From BRHc4a sp049325055 (lineage in GTDB: Bacteria > Bacillota > Desulfotomaculia > Desulfotomaculales > Desulfocucumaceae), in contig JBMOPB010000031.1 of assembly GCA_049325055.1 (NCBI GenBank), forward strand, positions 1 to 64,000: 64,000 nucleotides of DNA, read 5' to 3'. A program made the translations under genes and the position numbers. Shown one piece after another: positions 1 through 8,319 of the stretch (position 1 is the first letter of the stretch; every line of letters starts with the position of its first letter). The notes under the pieces are model-generated. The model searched no databases. It was not told the DNA's origin and worked only from the letters and a program-made list of their open reading frames with translations.

Positions 1-1
1 G

Positions 2-823
2 CTGATGGTGATAGGAGGAGTCGGGCTCTTTACATACTTGCTGAGCGGCGTTTTCTCTGTTTTTCTGGAAGGCCAGATGGCCGAGCTATGGTGGAGGAGA
101 AAAATGATGAAAAGGATTTCCAGGCTTGAGAACCACATAGTGCTTTGCGGAGCCGGAAGGGTGGGCAAGGAGGTTGCCACGGAGTTAATGAGGGAACGGG
201 TAAATTTCGTGGTAATTGAAAAAGACCCCGAAAAGCTCAACGAGCTGAGGGAACTTGGTGTCCAGTATATCGCCGGAGACGCCACCGAAGACAAGGTGAT
301 GCAGATGGTCCACCTGGAAAACGCGTCGGGCCTTATCATCACACTGCCCGACGATACCAGCAATCTTTTCATAACAATGTCAACCAAGACTGTCAATCCC
401 GGCATAAAGGTCATAACCCGGGCAAACCGGCCGGAAAACATAAGGAAAATGGAGCGGGCGGGGGCCGACCAGGTCATCTGCCCCTCGGCCATAGCCGGGG
501 TAAGGATGGCCCTGGCGGCGCTTAAACCAGCCAGCGTATCATACGTTCAAACACTTGTGGACACCCGGGACGTCAATATCGAACTGGAAGAAATATTCCT
601 CAGCAGCGGTTCCTCCCTGGTGGGTACCAGCCTGAAACACTCCGGCCTGCGGGAAAAATACAACATACTGCTGCTGGCCATAAAAAGGAACGAGGAAATA
701 ATACTCAACCCCAAGCCGGACGAAACCTTTCAACCCGGAGACCTGCTGATTGTCTGCGGCACTGCGGAAAACCTGGCCGACCTGGAGATAGAGGCCATAG
801 GCGAAAACAACCCGGCCTCATAA
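2..823 (+). CDS. Potassium channel / RCK (TrkA-N) domain protein, 5'-truncated
   Basis: The gene enters from the left edge, so its true start lies outside the window; the frame is open from base 2. The first ~20 visible residues are hydrophobic (IGGVGLFTYLLSGVFSVF) and look like the last pore helix of a two-TM ion channel. A Rossmann RCK_N domain follows (nucleotide-binding GAGRVG near residue 50, acidic end of strand 2 in VVIEKD, GDATED loop). The last ~80 residues match an RCK_C ligand-binding domain. The family consists of cytoplasmic-gated K+ channels or Kch-like proteins at the inner membrane. Known for the family: RCK domains bind NAD(H) or other ligands and gate K+ flow. The separate trkHA pair at 58.6-61.5 kb is an independent K+ system. 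Confident in the domain, less in the exact transport role because the pore is missing. Confidence 0.85.
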   Translation: MMVIGGVGLFTYLLSGVFSVFLEGQMAELWWRRKMMKRISRLENHIVLCGAGRVGKEVATELMRERVNFVVIEKDPEKLNELRELGVQYIAGDATEDKVMQMVHLENASGLIITLPDDTSNLFITMSTKTVNPGIKVITRANRPENIRKMERAGADQVICPSAIAGVRMALAALKPASVSYVQTLVDTRDVNIELEEIFLSSGSSLVGTSLKHSGLREKYNILLLAIKRNEEIILNPKPDETFQPGDLLIVCGTAENLADLEIEAIGENNPAS

Positions 824-907
824 AACGGGCTTGGCGATGGAAGACCTGTAAATTCGGGTGAGTTTACTGACAGGGTTCAGTTCCCGAAGAAAGGCAATGG
901 TAGATTT

Positions 908-2191
908 ATGTCTTACCCAAAGAGCAGGGGCACTGTGGCCTGGGTTATGTACGACTGGGCCGATTCAGCCTTTGCGTGCACCATAATGGCGGCAGTTTTG
1001 CCTATTTTCTACAAGGACGTGGTGTCGGCGGGACACCCGCAGGCCTCTTCCTACTGGGCTTATACCCAGTCCATCTCCATGCTTACCGTGGCCGTGCTGG
1101 CCCCAGTGCTTGGAGCAATCGCCGATCAGTCATCCGCCAGGGTCAAGTTTATGCGTTTTTTTGCATACCTCGGCATAGCCGGGACAGCTCTCCTGTTTAC
1201 CATAACCGCAGGAGAATTTATACTGTGCTCTTTTTATTACATGATGGGGGCTGTTGGCTTTTACTGCGCCAACGTTTTTTACGACTCCCTCCTTTCCAGG
1301 GTGGCCGGGCCGGAAGAAATGGACTTATTGTCAGCCAGGGGTTACGCCATGGGCTATCTGGGCGGAGGGCTGCTTCTGGCGGTAAATATGGCCATGATCA
1401 TGTTTCCCGGTGCTTTTTTTATACCTGATCCCTTACTGGCAACAAGGATAACATTCCTCACCGTGGCCCTGTGGTGGTTTGTGTTTTCCATTCCTGTTTT
1501 CAGGTATGTGAGGGAAGATAAGACAGCGGAGAAGATAAGCCTTGGAACTGTAAGTCTCGGTTTTGGCAGGCTTCGGGCCACCTTCAGGGAGATAAGAAAA
1601 TACCGTGAGCTTTCAAAATTCCTTCTTGCCTTCTGGCTGTACAACGACGGTATCAGCACCATAATCCTTATGGCCACCATTTATGGAAGGGACGTGGGCA
1701 TAGGGACGCCTCACCTCATAGGGGCGCTGCTTCTTACACAGTTTGTGGCCTTCCCCTTCTCTATTCTTTTTGGCAGGCTCGCCAGCAAAATAGGTTCAAA
1801 AAATGCAATTTTTACAGGAATAGCCGTTTATGCCATAATCCTGGCATTGGCCTTTTTCATGAGGACCGCCCTCCATTTCTGGCTGCTGGCCGCCATGGTG
1901 GGAATGGTCCAGGGAGGCACACAGGCCATAAGCCGGTCGCTTTACGCCTCCATGGTCCCACCGGATAAATCCTCGGAGTTTTTCGGCTTCATGGGTATCA
2001 CCAGTAAATTTGCCGCCATATTCGGACCCTTCATATTCGGCGTCGCCAGCCAGATCACAGGTTCCAGCCGGTTCGGCATAATATCTCTTCTGCTGTTTTT
2101 CCTTGTGGGAGGCCTGATACTGGCAAAGGTGGATGTACAGGAAGGACGGAGAAATGCCCGGGAGTGGACTGGGCAGGCCGCCCGTAACTGA
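908..2191 (+). CDS. MFS transporter, UMF1 (Atg22-like) family
   Basis: A 427-residue polytopic membrane protein with about 12 hydrophobic segments. The N-terminal VAWVMYDWADSAF segment is the hallmark of the UMF1/Atg22-like branch of the major facilitator superfamily, and the length fits that family. Atg22 proteins export amino acids from yeast vacuoles; bacterial members have no settled substrate, so none is assigned. The start is the first ATG of the frame; the ribosome site before it is weak (GAAGAAAGG). It lies 85 bp after the RCK gene on the same strand and converges on a phospholipase-like gene, with a shared hairpin terminator between them. Confidence 0.85.
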   Translation: MSYPKSRGTVAWVMYDWADSAFACTIMAAVLPIFYKDVVSAGHPQASSYWAYTQSISMLTVAVLAPVLGAIADQSSARVKFMRFFAYLGIAGTALLFTITAGEFILCSFYYMMGAVGFYCANVFYDSLLSRVAGPEEMDLLSARGYAMGYLGGGLLLAVNMAMIMFPGAFFIPDPLLATRITFLTVALWWFVFSIPVFRYVREDKTAEKISLGTVSLGFGRLRATFREIRKYRELSKFLLAFWLYNDGISTIILMATIYGRDVGIGTPHLIGALLLTQFVAFPFSILFGRLASKIGSKNAIFTGIAVYAIILALAFFMRTALHFWLLAAMVGMVQGGTQAISRSLYASMVPPDKSSEFFGFMGITSKFAAIFGPFIFGVASQITGSSRFGIISLLLFFLVGGLILAKVDVQEGRRNAREWTGQAARN

Positions 2192-2200
2192 GGATCAGGC

Positions 2201-2226
2201 AACTTAGGTACCCGGTACCTAAGTTT
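2201..2226. terminator. Bidirectional hairpin terminator
   Basis: A near-perfect palindrome (AACTTAGGTACC, one base, GGTACCTAAGTT) lies between two convergent genes and is followed by a T-rich stretch on the plus strand. The position and symmetry fit a shared intrinsic terminator. Confidence 0.7.
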
Positions 2227-2229
2227 TGC

Positions 2230-3225
2230 TTAATCTTCCCCTTCCAGCACCGGGCCAAAGTGCCTCATGGGCCTGAAATCGTAATCCGGCTTGCCGGTGG
2301 AGTGGGAAATGTCCATTATCTTTTCGTTCATTTCCTCCTCATCGCATTCCCCGTATATATACCTCATAGAAAGTTTTATCATTTCAATGGAATCACTTAC
2401 ACCCCTGTGGAAAAGATCAATAAAACTATCGGTATACCTCTCGGAGGAATCCATGGGGTGGCACCAGGGCCTTTTTTCCTCGTTAAGAAAAGCGTCGCCT
2501 TTCCCGGGTGTGCTGTAAAAATAATATCTCAAGTTCTTGGTTTCGAGGCTTACAAAGTCGTAAATGGAGGCTATGGCCCGCTTAACCCCGCGGGGGTCGT
2601 GAAGCACTTTTAAGGCCGAGATCATGTCCCGGTAAGACTTATTAAGAAAGTCCGTACCTTTAAGCATTTCGTACATTTCGCCGTGAACCAGCGGCAGTAT
2701 GTAATGATAATAATAAACAATCTCCCGGGGAAGCATGTCTCCCATATGTATTTGCGGGTGCAGGGGCACCCTCCTCACGTCGACGTTCAGCATCCGCTTT
2801 GCCAGCAGGGCGTCGATGGCGGCCTCCACCCTCTTATGGTTGTTGATTAACCTTCTTTCCCCGAACCTTTCTCCCCGGTATATCCCGGAAATATAATTTA
2901 TAAAGGGGTGGGTGACGCGGTCAAGACACCAGTGGCACATGAGCGCCATCAGGTATACCACCGTAACGCTATCCGGGTTCTTTTTGGCGTATTTTAGAGA
3001 TTCCCTGAAATACACACCGCATTTATCATGGTGTATCCTGTTGCCAAGAATAACGGCCCGCCTGTCCCCGGCCCAGGGGTGAAAATTATAGTAAAACAGG
3101 AAATCCGGCCCCTGACATCCGAAAGCAAAAAGCCTCTTTTTCGAATGCGCCATTTTTTTGAAGCGGTCCTCCGCCGAGGCCAAAACCTCCTGTCCGCAGA
3201 TCAGGTGAGTCCATACGTCAGGCAT
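2230..3225 (-). CDS. Zinc-dependent phospholipase C family protein
   Basis: A 331-residue protein of the zinc-dependent phospholipase C / S1-P1 nuclease-like fold group. It starts MPDVWTHLICG, and the conserved His/Asp-rich stretches (FGCQGPDFLFYY, MCHWCLDRVTHPF, NNHKRVE) fit the metal-binding pattern of that family. Clostridial homologues are usually annotated only as zinc-dependent phospholipase C family protein; no secretion signal is visible, so a cytoplasmic role is more likely than a toxin role. The frame is open 29 codons further upstream, but the ATG at 3225 has a good GGAGAGGG site 5-6 bases before it and matches the usual N-terminus of the family. Substrate unknown. Confidence 0.75.
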   Translation of the reverse strand: MPDVWTHLICGQEVLASAEDRFKKMAHSKKRLFAFGCQGPDFLFYYNFHPWAGDRRAVILGNRIHHDKCGVYFRESLKYAKKNPDSVTVVYLMALMCHWCLDRVTHPFINYISGIYRGERFGERRLINNHKRVEAAIDALLAKRMLNVDVRRVPLHPQIHMGDMLPREIVYYYHYILPLVHGEMYEMLKGTDFLNKSYRDMISALKVLHDPRGVKRAIASIYDFVSLETKNLRYYFYSTPGKGDAFLNEEKRPWCHPMDSSERYTDSFIDLFHRGVSDSIEMIKLSMRYIYGECDEEEMNEKIMDISHSTGKPDYDFRPMRHFGPVLEGED

Positions 3226-3254
3226 GTATACCCTCTCCGTTGAAAGTATTAACA

Positions 3255-3288
3255 AAAGGCCGGGATTACACTTTAAATCCCGGCCTTT
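3255..3288 (-). terminator. Intrinsic terminator after the proBA region
   Basis: A perfect 13-bp stem (AAAGGCCGGGATT / AATCCCGGCCTTT) with an 8-base loop; on the minus strand it is followed by TTTTGTT. It closes the minus-strand unit that includes proB, proA and the small Cys-rich frame. Confidence 0.8.
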
Positions 3289-3415
3289 AACTGTCCTTGG
3301 CTGGTACCCCAAGAAGGCTGAACAGCCATTTTATACAGAGCCATCCTTCGCAGCCTACATGCTGACCGGCCATTTCGCCTTCCAGGCTGCAGCCGCAGTT
3401 AAAACAGACATCCAT
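3287..3415 (-). CDS. Small Cys-rich protein, hypothetical (42 aa)
   Basis: A short frame of 42 codons lying between proA and its terminator. It reads MDVCFNCGCSLEG and later CEGWLCIKWL, giving five cysteines in the first 30 residues, with a CxxCxC start that could bind a metal. A GGGGG ribosome site sits 7 bases before the ATG. The stop codon overlaps the first stem arm of the terminator, which is unusual but seen in compact operons. No family recognised. It could be a real metal-binding microprotein or a chance frame; the cysteine pattern favours the former. Confidence 0.4.
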   Translation of the reverse strand: MDVCFNCGCSLEGEMAGQHVGCEGWLCIKWLFSLLGVPAKDS

Positions 3416-3503
3416 CAGCAAGCCCCCGTATGTATTATATTCAGCAGGGCGCTTGTCATTTGCAAAGCATTTTTTGTCACCGCACCCAGCGTCAACCCCG
3501 GCG

Positions 3504-4757
3504 CTAGGAACGGACCTGGCCGTCGCCAAAAACAACATACTTGTATGTTGTCAGCTCTTTAAGGCCCATCGGCCCCCGGGCGTGCAGTTTCTGTGTGGAT
3601 ATTCCTATCTCGGCGCCGAAACCGAACTGGTGGCCGTCAGTAAACCTGGTGGAGGCGTTGACGTATACCGCGGCGGCGTCCACCTCCCTGGTAAAGCGCC
3701 GGGCCTTGTTGTAATTGCCGGTGATAATTGCCTCGGAGTGCCTGGTCCCGTATCGGTAGATATGTTCCATGGCCTCGTCCATACTGTCCACCACCCTTAC
3801 CGCAAGGATAAGGTCCAGGTACTCGGTGGCCCAGTCTTCCTCGGTGGCCGGTATGACCCAGTCAACCAGATCCATGGTGCGTTCGTCGCCCCTTATTTCG
3901 ACGCCAATTTCTTTCAGCCTGTTGAGAATGCGGGGTAAAAACCTCTCCGCCACATCCCGGTGTACCAGCAAGGTTTCAATGGCGTTGCACACCCCGGGGC
4001 GCTGACACTTGGCATTGATAACTATCCTTTCGGCCATCTCCAGGTCGCCCTCGTCATCAACGTACACATGGCAATTGCCAACCCCGGTCTCTATTACTGG
4101 AACTGTGGAATTCTGCACCACTGTCTGGATAAGGCCGGTCCCGCCCCTGGGTATAATCACATCAATCAGGTCATTCATTCTAATCATAATGTTTACGGCG
4201 GCCCGGTCGGTATTTTCAACAAGCTGGATAGCCCCCTCGGGTATCCCCGCCTTGACCGACGCGGCGGCTATAATCTCTGTTATGGCCTTGTTTGAGTTGA
4301 CAGCCTCGGAACCACCACGCAGCAATACGGCGTTCCCGGTTTTGATGCAAAGCCCAGCAGCATCAACGGTGACATTGGGCCTGGCTTCATATATAATGCC
4401 GATTACCCCCATGGGAACCCTGACCTTGCCCACCTGAATGCCGTTGGGCCTCAGCCACATTGAATCCATCTCTCCCACAGGGTCGGAAAGCCGGGCCACT
4501 TCCCTGAGCCCCTCTGCCATATCCTCGATCCTGTCCGGAGTCAGCAGCAGCCTGTCAATAAGTGCCCTGGAAAGCCCCTTTTCGCGTCCTGCCCTGACAT
4601 CTATTTCATTGGCTTCCAGTATGACTGCGGCACTTTTCACCAGCGCGTCGGCCATACTGACCAGGGCACTGTTCTTCTGGCTTGCGGACATACCCGCCAG
4701 GGCCCTTGACGCATCCCTGGCCTTCAGGGCTTTGGCCCTGACTTCCTGTTCTATCAT
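3504..4757 (-). CDS. proA: Gamma-glutamyl phosphate reductase
   Basis: A full-length 417-residue ProA. It reduces gamma-glutamyl phosphate to glutamate-5-semialdehyde with NADPH, the second step of proline synthesis, in the cytoplasm. The ALDH-like fold is seen in the conserved MGVIGIIYEARPNVT segment, the LLRGGSEA stretch, and the catalytic cysteine in NAKCQRPGVCNA. The C-terminal DGHQFGFGAEIGISTQKLHARGP motif is typical. The start has an AGGGGAGG site 9 bases upstream. It follows proB by 19 bp and is almost certainly cotranscribed. Confidence 0.97.
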   Translation of the reverse strand: MIEQEVRAKALKARDASRALAGMSASQKNSALVSMADALVKSAAVILEANEIDVRAGREKGLSRALIDRLLLTPDRIEDMAEGLREVARLSDPVGEMDSMWLRPNGIQVGKVRVPMGVIGIIYEARPNVTVDAAGLCIKTGNAVLLRGGSEAVNSNKAITEIIAAASVKAGIPEGAIQLVENTDRAAVNIMIRMNDLIDVIIPRGGTGLIQTVVQNSTVPVIETGVGNCHVYVDDEGDLEMAERIVINAKCQRPGVCNAIETLLVHRDVAERFLPRILNRLKEIGVEIRGDERTMDLVDWVIPATEEDWATEYLDLILAVRVVDSMDEAMEHIYRYGTRHSEAIITGNYNKARRFTREVDAAAVYVNASTRFTDGHQFGFGAEIGISTQKLHARGPMGLKELTTYKYVVFGDGQVRS

Positions 4758-4776
4758 CTTTCATGCCTCCCCTGCA

Positions 4777-5901
4777 TTACAAACTGGAAACAAGGTTGTT
4801 CCTGTGTATTACTTCCTCGTAGTCCTGGTGGCCCAATATTCTTTTAATTTCCCGGGAATGCCTTCCCTTTATCTTTTCAATTTCACGGGCGGAATAGTTG
4901 ACGATACCCCTGGCTATCTCCCTGCCCCCGGGGTCAATTACACTGACGGTATTTCCTATCTCAAAAGTGCCTTCGACCCCCGTGATTCCCGACGGCAGCA
5001 GGCTTTTACCGCTCTCAAGCAGCGCCCTTGCAGCACCTTCGTCCACGAATATTTTCCCATGTAAAGAGGAGCTGTAGGCAATCCATCTTTTCTTATTCTC
5101 AAGTTTTTCAAGGGGCCAGAAGGCGGTACCTATCTCTTCGCCGCTTATTATCCTGCGCACCACATCCTTGCAGGATGCACCAGCCAACACCATCACAGCC
5201 CCCGAATGCATAGAAATCTTTGCAGCCTGCAGCTTGGTCACCATCCCCCCGGTGCCGACACTGCTTCCGGCCCCCCCGGCCACCCTTTCCATTTCCCCGT
5301 TTATTTCTCTTACATCTGATATTAGCCCGGCATCTTTTACCGACCGGGGATCACCGGAATAAAGCCCCTCAACATCGGAAAGCAGTATAAGCACATCGGC
5401 ATCCACCAGCCCACCCACCAGGGCAGCCAGGGTGTCGTTGTCGCCAAGCTTTATTTCATCCACCGCCACAGTGTCGTTTTCATTGATTATGGGTATCACC
5501 CTAAGCCCCAACAGGGCGTAGAGTGTATTCCTGGCGTTCAAAAAACGCTTGCGGTCGGAAAAATCTTCCCTGGTAAGAAGCACCTGCCCCACCGTCACAC
5601 CGTACTCGGCAAACAACTTCTCATACATGTGCATAAGTATGCCCTGTCCTACGGCGGCGGCGGCCTGTCTTTCGGGTATGTTTTTGGGGCGCCTGGAAAA
5701 CCCGAGCCGGTTAAAACCCATCCCCTGGGCCCCCGAAGTAACCAGTATCACGTCCAACCCCTTGTTGTTAAGGTCGGAAAGCTCCCGGGCCAGTGATTCC
5801 ATATGAGAGATATTTGGCTTTCCGTTAGGGTAGATCAGTGAGCTTGAACCCACCTTCACCACCACCCTGCCGGCGTTTTTCAAATCAGATCTCTGCCTCA
5901 T
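4777..5901 (-). CDS. proB: Glutamate 5-kinase
   Basis: A 374-residue ProB, phosphorylating L-glutamate with ATP in the first committed step of proline synthesis. The amino-acid kinase domain fills residues ~1-260 (VVVKVGSSSL at the start, VTSGAQGMG, PIINENDTV, KLGDNDTLAA), followed by a C-terminal PUA domain of ~100 residues, as in full-length bacterial ProB. It is the first gene of the proBA unit and has an extended -10 promoter just upstream. In the family the enzyme is feedback-inhibited by proline. Confidence 0.97.
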   Translation of the reverse strand: MRQRSDLKNAGRVVVKVGSSSLIYPNGKPNISHMESLARELSDLNNKGLDVILVTSGAQGMGFNRLGFSRRPKNIPERQAAAAVGQGILMHMYEKLFAEYGVTVGQVLLTREDFSDRKRFLNARNTLYALLGLRVIPIINENDTVAVDEIKLGDNDTLAALVGGLVDADVLILLSDVEGLYSGDPRSVKDAGLISDVREINGEMERVAGGAGSSVGTGGMVTKLQAAKISMHSGAVMVLAGASCKDVVRRIISGEEIGTAFWPLEKLENKKRWIAYSSSLHGKIFVDEGAARALLESGKSLLPSGITGVEGTFEIGNTVSVIDPGGREIARGIVNYSAREIEKIKGRHSREIKRILGHQDYEEVIHRNNLVSSL

Positions 5902-5933
5902 ATTACCTCACGTAAATATTTGGGATAAAGATT

Positions 5934-5942
5934 ATTATAACA
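5934..5942 (-). promoter_or_regulatory. Extended -10 promoter of proBA
   Basis: On the minus strand a perfect TATAAT preceded by TGT (TGnTATAAT, extended -10) lies 33 bp before the proB start. The -35 region is poor, which fits an extended -10 promoter. Confidence 0.5.
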
Positions 5943-5974
5943 TGTTAAACCCGGAATACTAAAAAAATTTGAAA

Positions 5975-6000
5975 ATAAAAAGCGCCCCACCGGAGCGCCG
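5975..6000 (-). terminator. Intrinsic terminator after the zinc-ribbon microprotein
   Basis: On the minus strand GCGCTCC-GGT-GGGGCGC (one G-U pair) followed by TTTTTATTTT. It lies just downstream of the 39-residue zinc-ribbon gene and insulates it from proBA. Confidence 0.75.
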
Positions 6001-6023
6001 TTTATAGATCACTTGGTTTTCTG

Positions 6024-6143
6024 TCACTTTGACTCCACAGGCTGCCATGTGAGGTCACACCCGCAGTATGGGCAGATCCATGTGCCTTTCTCATCTGAAC
6101 TGAAGCTTGTCCCTTCGCAGAACTGGCAATGTTTTTTTACCAT
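6024..6143 (-). CDS. Small zinc-ribbon protein (39 aa)
   Basis: A microprotein with two CxxC knuckles: CQFC near the N-terminus and CPYCGC in the middle (the latter as TWICPYCGC), a classic rubredoxin/zinc-ribbon arrangement, ending QPVESK. The ATG at 6143 has a GGGAG site 8 bases before it; an ATG two codons earlier is only 2 bases from that site and is a poorer start. It has its own terminator and follows obgE in the same direction. Function unknown; zinc or iron binding is inferred from the cysteines only. Confidence 0.7.
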   Translation of the reverse strand: MVKKHCQFCEGTSFSSDEKGTWICPYCGCDLTWQPVESK

Positions 6144-6206
6144 CCCCATCACTCCCAAGCATGTTCTTTAATATATTTCGGTATGGAATGAGGGAATCTT
6201 TAGGGG

Positions 6207-7478
6207 TTATTCCGCAAATTCGAATTCGGCGCCCTTTATCCTGACAATATCCCCGTTTTTGGCGCCAGCCTTTCTAAGGGCCTCATCAATGCCCATCATG
6301 AACATTATCCTCTGCAGACGGCTTACAGCTTCCTCGTTTTCCAGGTCGGTCATGGCCACGTGACGCTCAATTTCCTTACCGCCGACGGTGTATACGCCAT
6401 CGTTCTTTTCGATAGTAAACCTGGGCTCTGACTTATGCACCGCCTCCGGCATAATTTTTGACTCTACCCCGGCCTCATCCGCGGGAATAGTGTTCAGCAG
6501 TTGTGAAAGCCTTGTCAGGAGTTTGTCAATACCTTCCCCGGTAAGGGCCGATATTGGGTATATTTCATAGTTTTTTCCCAGTTCCTTTTCCAAAAGTTCC
6601 AGGTTTTCCCGGGAACCGGGCATGTCAATCTTATTGGCTGCCACCAGCATCGGCTTTTCCACAAGCGCGGGGTTATAAAGAGAAATTTCCCGGTTTATGG
6701 TCATGAAATCCTTTACCGGGTCCTTCCCGCCGTAGCCGGATACATCAACCATATGCACCAGTATACGGGTTCTCTCAACATGGCGTAAAAACTCATGTCC
6801 AAGGCCCGCCCCGGTGTGAGCGCCTTCTATCAGCCCGGGAATGTCGGCCACCACAAAGCTGTTTCCTTCTTCAACCCTGACCATGCCGAGATTGGGCACC
6901 AGAGTGGTAAAGGGATAGTCGGCTATTTTGGGCCTGGCCGCCGAAATCTTCGATATGAGACTGGACTTGCCGGCGTTGGGCAGACCCACAAGTCCAATAT
7001 CAGCCAGCAGCTTCAGCTCAAGGCTGAGCCAGCGCTCCTCTCCCGGCTCACCTTTTTCGGCCATTTTGGGAGCCTTGTTACTCATGGTGGCAAACCTGGC
7101 GTTACCCCTTCCTCCCCTTCCTCCCCTGGCCACCGCCAGCCGCTGCCCGTCAACTGTAAGGTCCCCTATAAACTCTCCTGTTTCAGAGTCCCTCACCACC
7201 GTACCGACGGGAACCCTTAAAACGAGGTCTTCACCTGATCGGCCATGCATGTTCTTGCCCATGCCGTGCTGGCCCCGCTCGGCCTTGTAATGACTCTGGT
7301 ACCTGAAATCAACCAGGGTGCGAAGACCTTCATCGGCCACCAGAACCAGATCACCGCCATGGCCCCCGTCCCCTCCCCATGGACCCCCGTCGGGTACATA
7401 TTTCTCCCTGCGGAAGGCAACACACCCGTTGCCGCCGTCTCCACCCTTGACATATATTTTTGCCCTGTCGTAAAACAT
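6207..7478 (-). CDS. obgE: GTPase Obg
   Basis: A 423-residue Obg/CgtA GTPase involved in late 50S ribosome assembly and stringent/sporulation control. The N-terminal glycine-rich Obg fold (residues ~1-158) shows many GG repeats, then the G domain has G1 GLPNAGKSS, G2 TTLVPNLG, G3 DIPGLIEGA and G4 NKID. The last ~80 residues are the OCT domain typical of Firmicutes and some Actinobacteria. It follows spo0B by 38 bp, the order found in Bacillus, where both act in the Spo0 phosphorelay. The frame starts MFYDRAKIYVKGGDGG, the canonical Obg N-terminus. Confidence 0.97.
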   Translation of the reverse strand: MFYDRAKIYVKGGDGGNGCVAFRREKYVPDGGPWGGDGGHGGDLVLVADEGLRTLVDFRYQSHYKAERGQHGMGKNMHGRSGEDLVLRVPVGTVVRDSETGEFIGDLTVDGQRLAVARGGRGGRGNARFATMSNKAPKMAEKGEPGEERWLSLELKLLADIGLVGLPNAGKSSLISKISAARPKIADYPFTTLVPNLGMVRVEEGNSFVVADIPGLIEGAHTGAGLGHEFLRHVERTRILVHMVDVSGYGGKDPVKDFMTINREISLYNPALVEKPMLVAANKIDMPGSRENLELLEKELGKNYEIYPISALTGEGIDKLLTRLSQLLNTIPADEAGVESKIMPEAVHKSEPRFTIEKNDGVYTVGGKEIERHVAMTDLENEEAVSRLQRIMFMMGIDEALRKAGAKNGDIVRIKGAEFEFAE

Positions 7479-7516
7479 AAAATCTCCTATCAGTTCATTA
7501 AAGATATCTATTTATA

Positions 7517-8104
7517 TTATGCACCGCCTTGGCCCCCGTCAGGCGCCTTTTTTGGCAACACTATGAAAATTTCTCCCCCGGCTCCTGACACCACTATACC
7601 CACCTTGCCGTGATAAGGGACAAGTCTGCTGCCTATTCCGGCCAAACGGTCCTGGGCGGTTTCCGCCTCCCTTCCGGGCGGCCCGGGCGAGAAAAACTTC
7701 AGCAGGTATTTTTTTTCTGTCTCGGCAAGTGATATTTTCAAAGTCCGATCGGGTACCCCTGGGGGAACAAGGCATTTAAGGGACTGCCAGAAAACCTCTT
7801 CTACCACCTCACCCAGTATCTTTCCCGGAACGGTGCAATGATCAAAATTTGTACTTATATCGTATACCACCTCTACCTGGTGCTTGCCGGCCCAAAAATG
7901 CCCGGTCAACAATACGGCGGCCACTTCCGGAATGTTCAGATGCCCTACTTTGCTGAGCCTTTCTACCTCCATGCTGACCTGGCTGATATATTCCCTTACC
8001 CTTTCAACTTTGTTTAGCTGAACGAGACCGGAAATAACCTGTAAATGATTTAAAAAATCATGCCTTTGAACCGACATAATTTCTAAAAAAGTTGCTGTAT
8101 CCAA
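7517..8104 (-). CDS. spo0B: Sporulation phosphotransferase Spo0B
   Basis: A Spo0B-type histidine phosphotransferase: QRHDFLNHLQVISGL near the N-terminus is the alpha-helical hairpin carrying the phospho-accepting histidine (RHDxxN). A degenerate ATPase-like fold follows, ending in GIVVSGAGGEIFIVLP. Spo0B passes phosphate from Spo0F to Spo0A, linking starvation signals to sporulation. The frame is open to 8170 (TTG), but the TTG at 8104 has a strong AGGGGG site 6 bases before it and gives the short N-terminus usual for the family (195 residues), so I chose it. It is directly upstream of obgE, as in Bacillus. Confidence 0.85.
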   Translation of the reverse strand: MDTATFLEIMSVQRHDFLNHLQVISGLVQLNKVERVREYISQVSMEVERLSKVGHLNIPEVAAVLLTGHFWAGKHQVEVVYDISTNFDHCTVPGKILGEVVEEVFWQSLKCLVPPGVPDRTLKISLAETEKKYLLKFFSPGPPGREAETAQDRLAGIGSRLVPYHGKVGIVVSGAGGEIFIVLPKKAPDGGQGGA

Positions 8105-8230
8105 AAAAATCCCCCTCAGCACTCTGTAATGCAGTATTAATTTCGACTTTAGGACAGTCTTTTCCTGCAATCCGGTGCATTCACGTTCAACAGCTTAACA
8201 CATACTTTTTAATATATCATATACCTGGCG

Positions 8231-8265
8231 ATAAAAAAGGGATGCGCTTTATAAGCGTATCCCTT
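8231..8265 (-). terminator. Intrinsic terminator after the enoyl-CoA hydratase-like gene
   Basis: A 13-bp arm pair (AAGGGATGCGCTT / AAGCGTATCCCTT, one mismatch) with a 3-base loop, followed by TTTTTTA on the minus strand. Confidence 0.8.
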
Positions 8266-8319
8266 AGTATAAAACTATTTGTAACGCTGTTTTAAGTATA
8301 ATTAATATTAATTTGTATT

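Noticed and set aside
4438..5064. 208-codon plus-strand frame across proA/proB
   Set aside because: Spans the junction of two confident minus-strand genes, Ser-rich composition typical of antisense frames.
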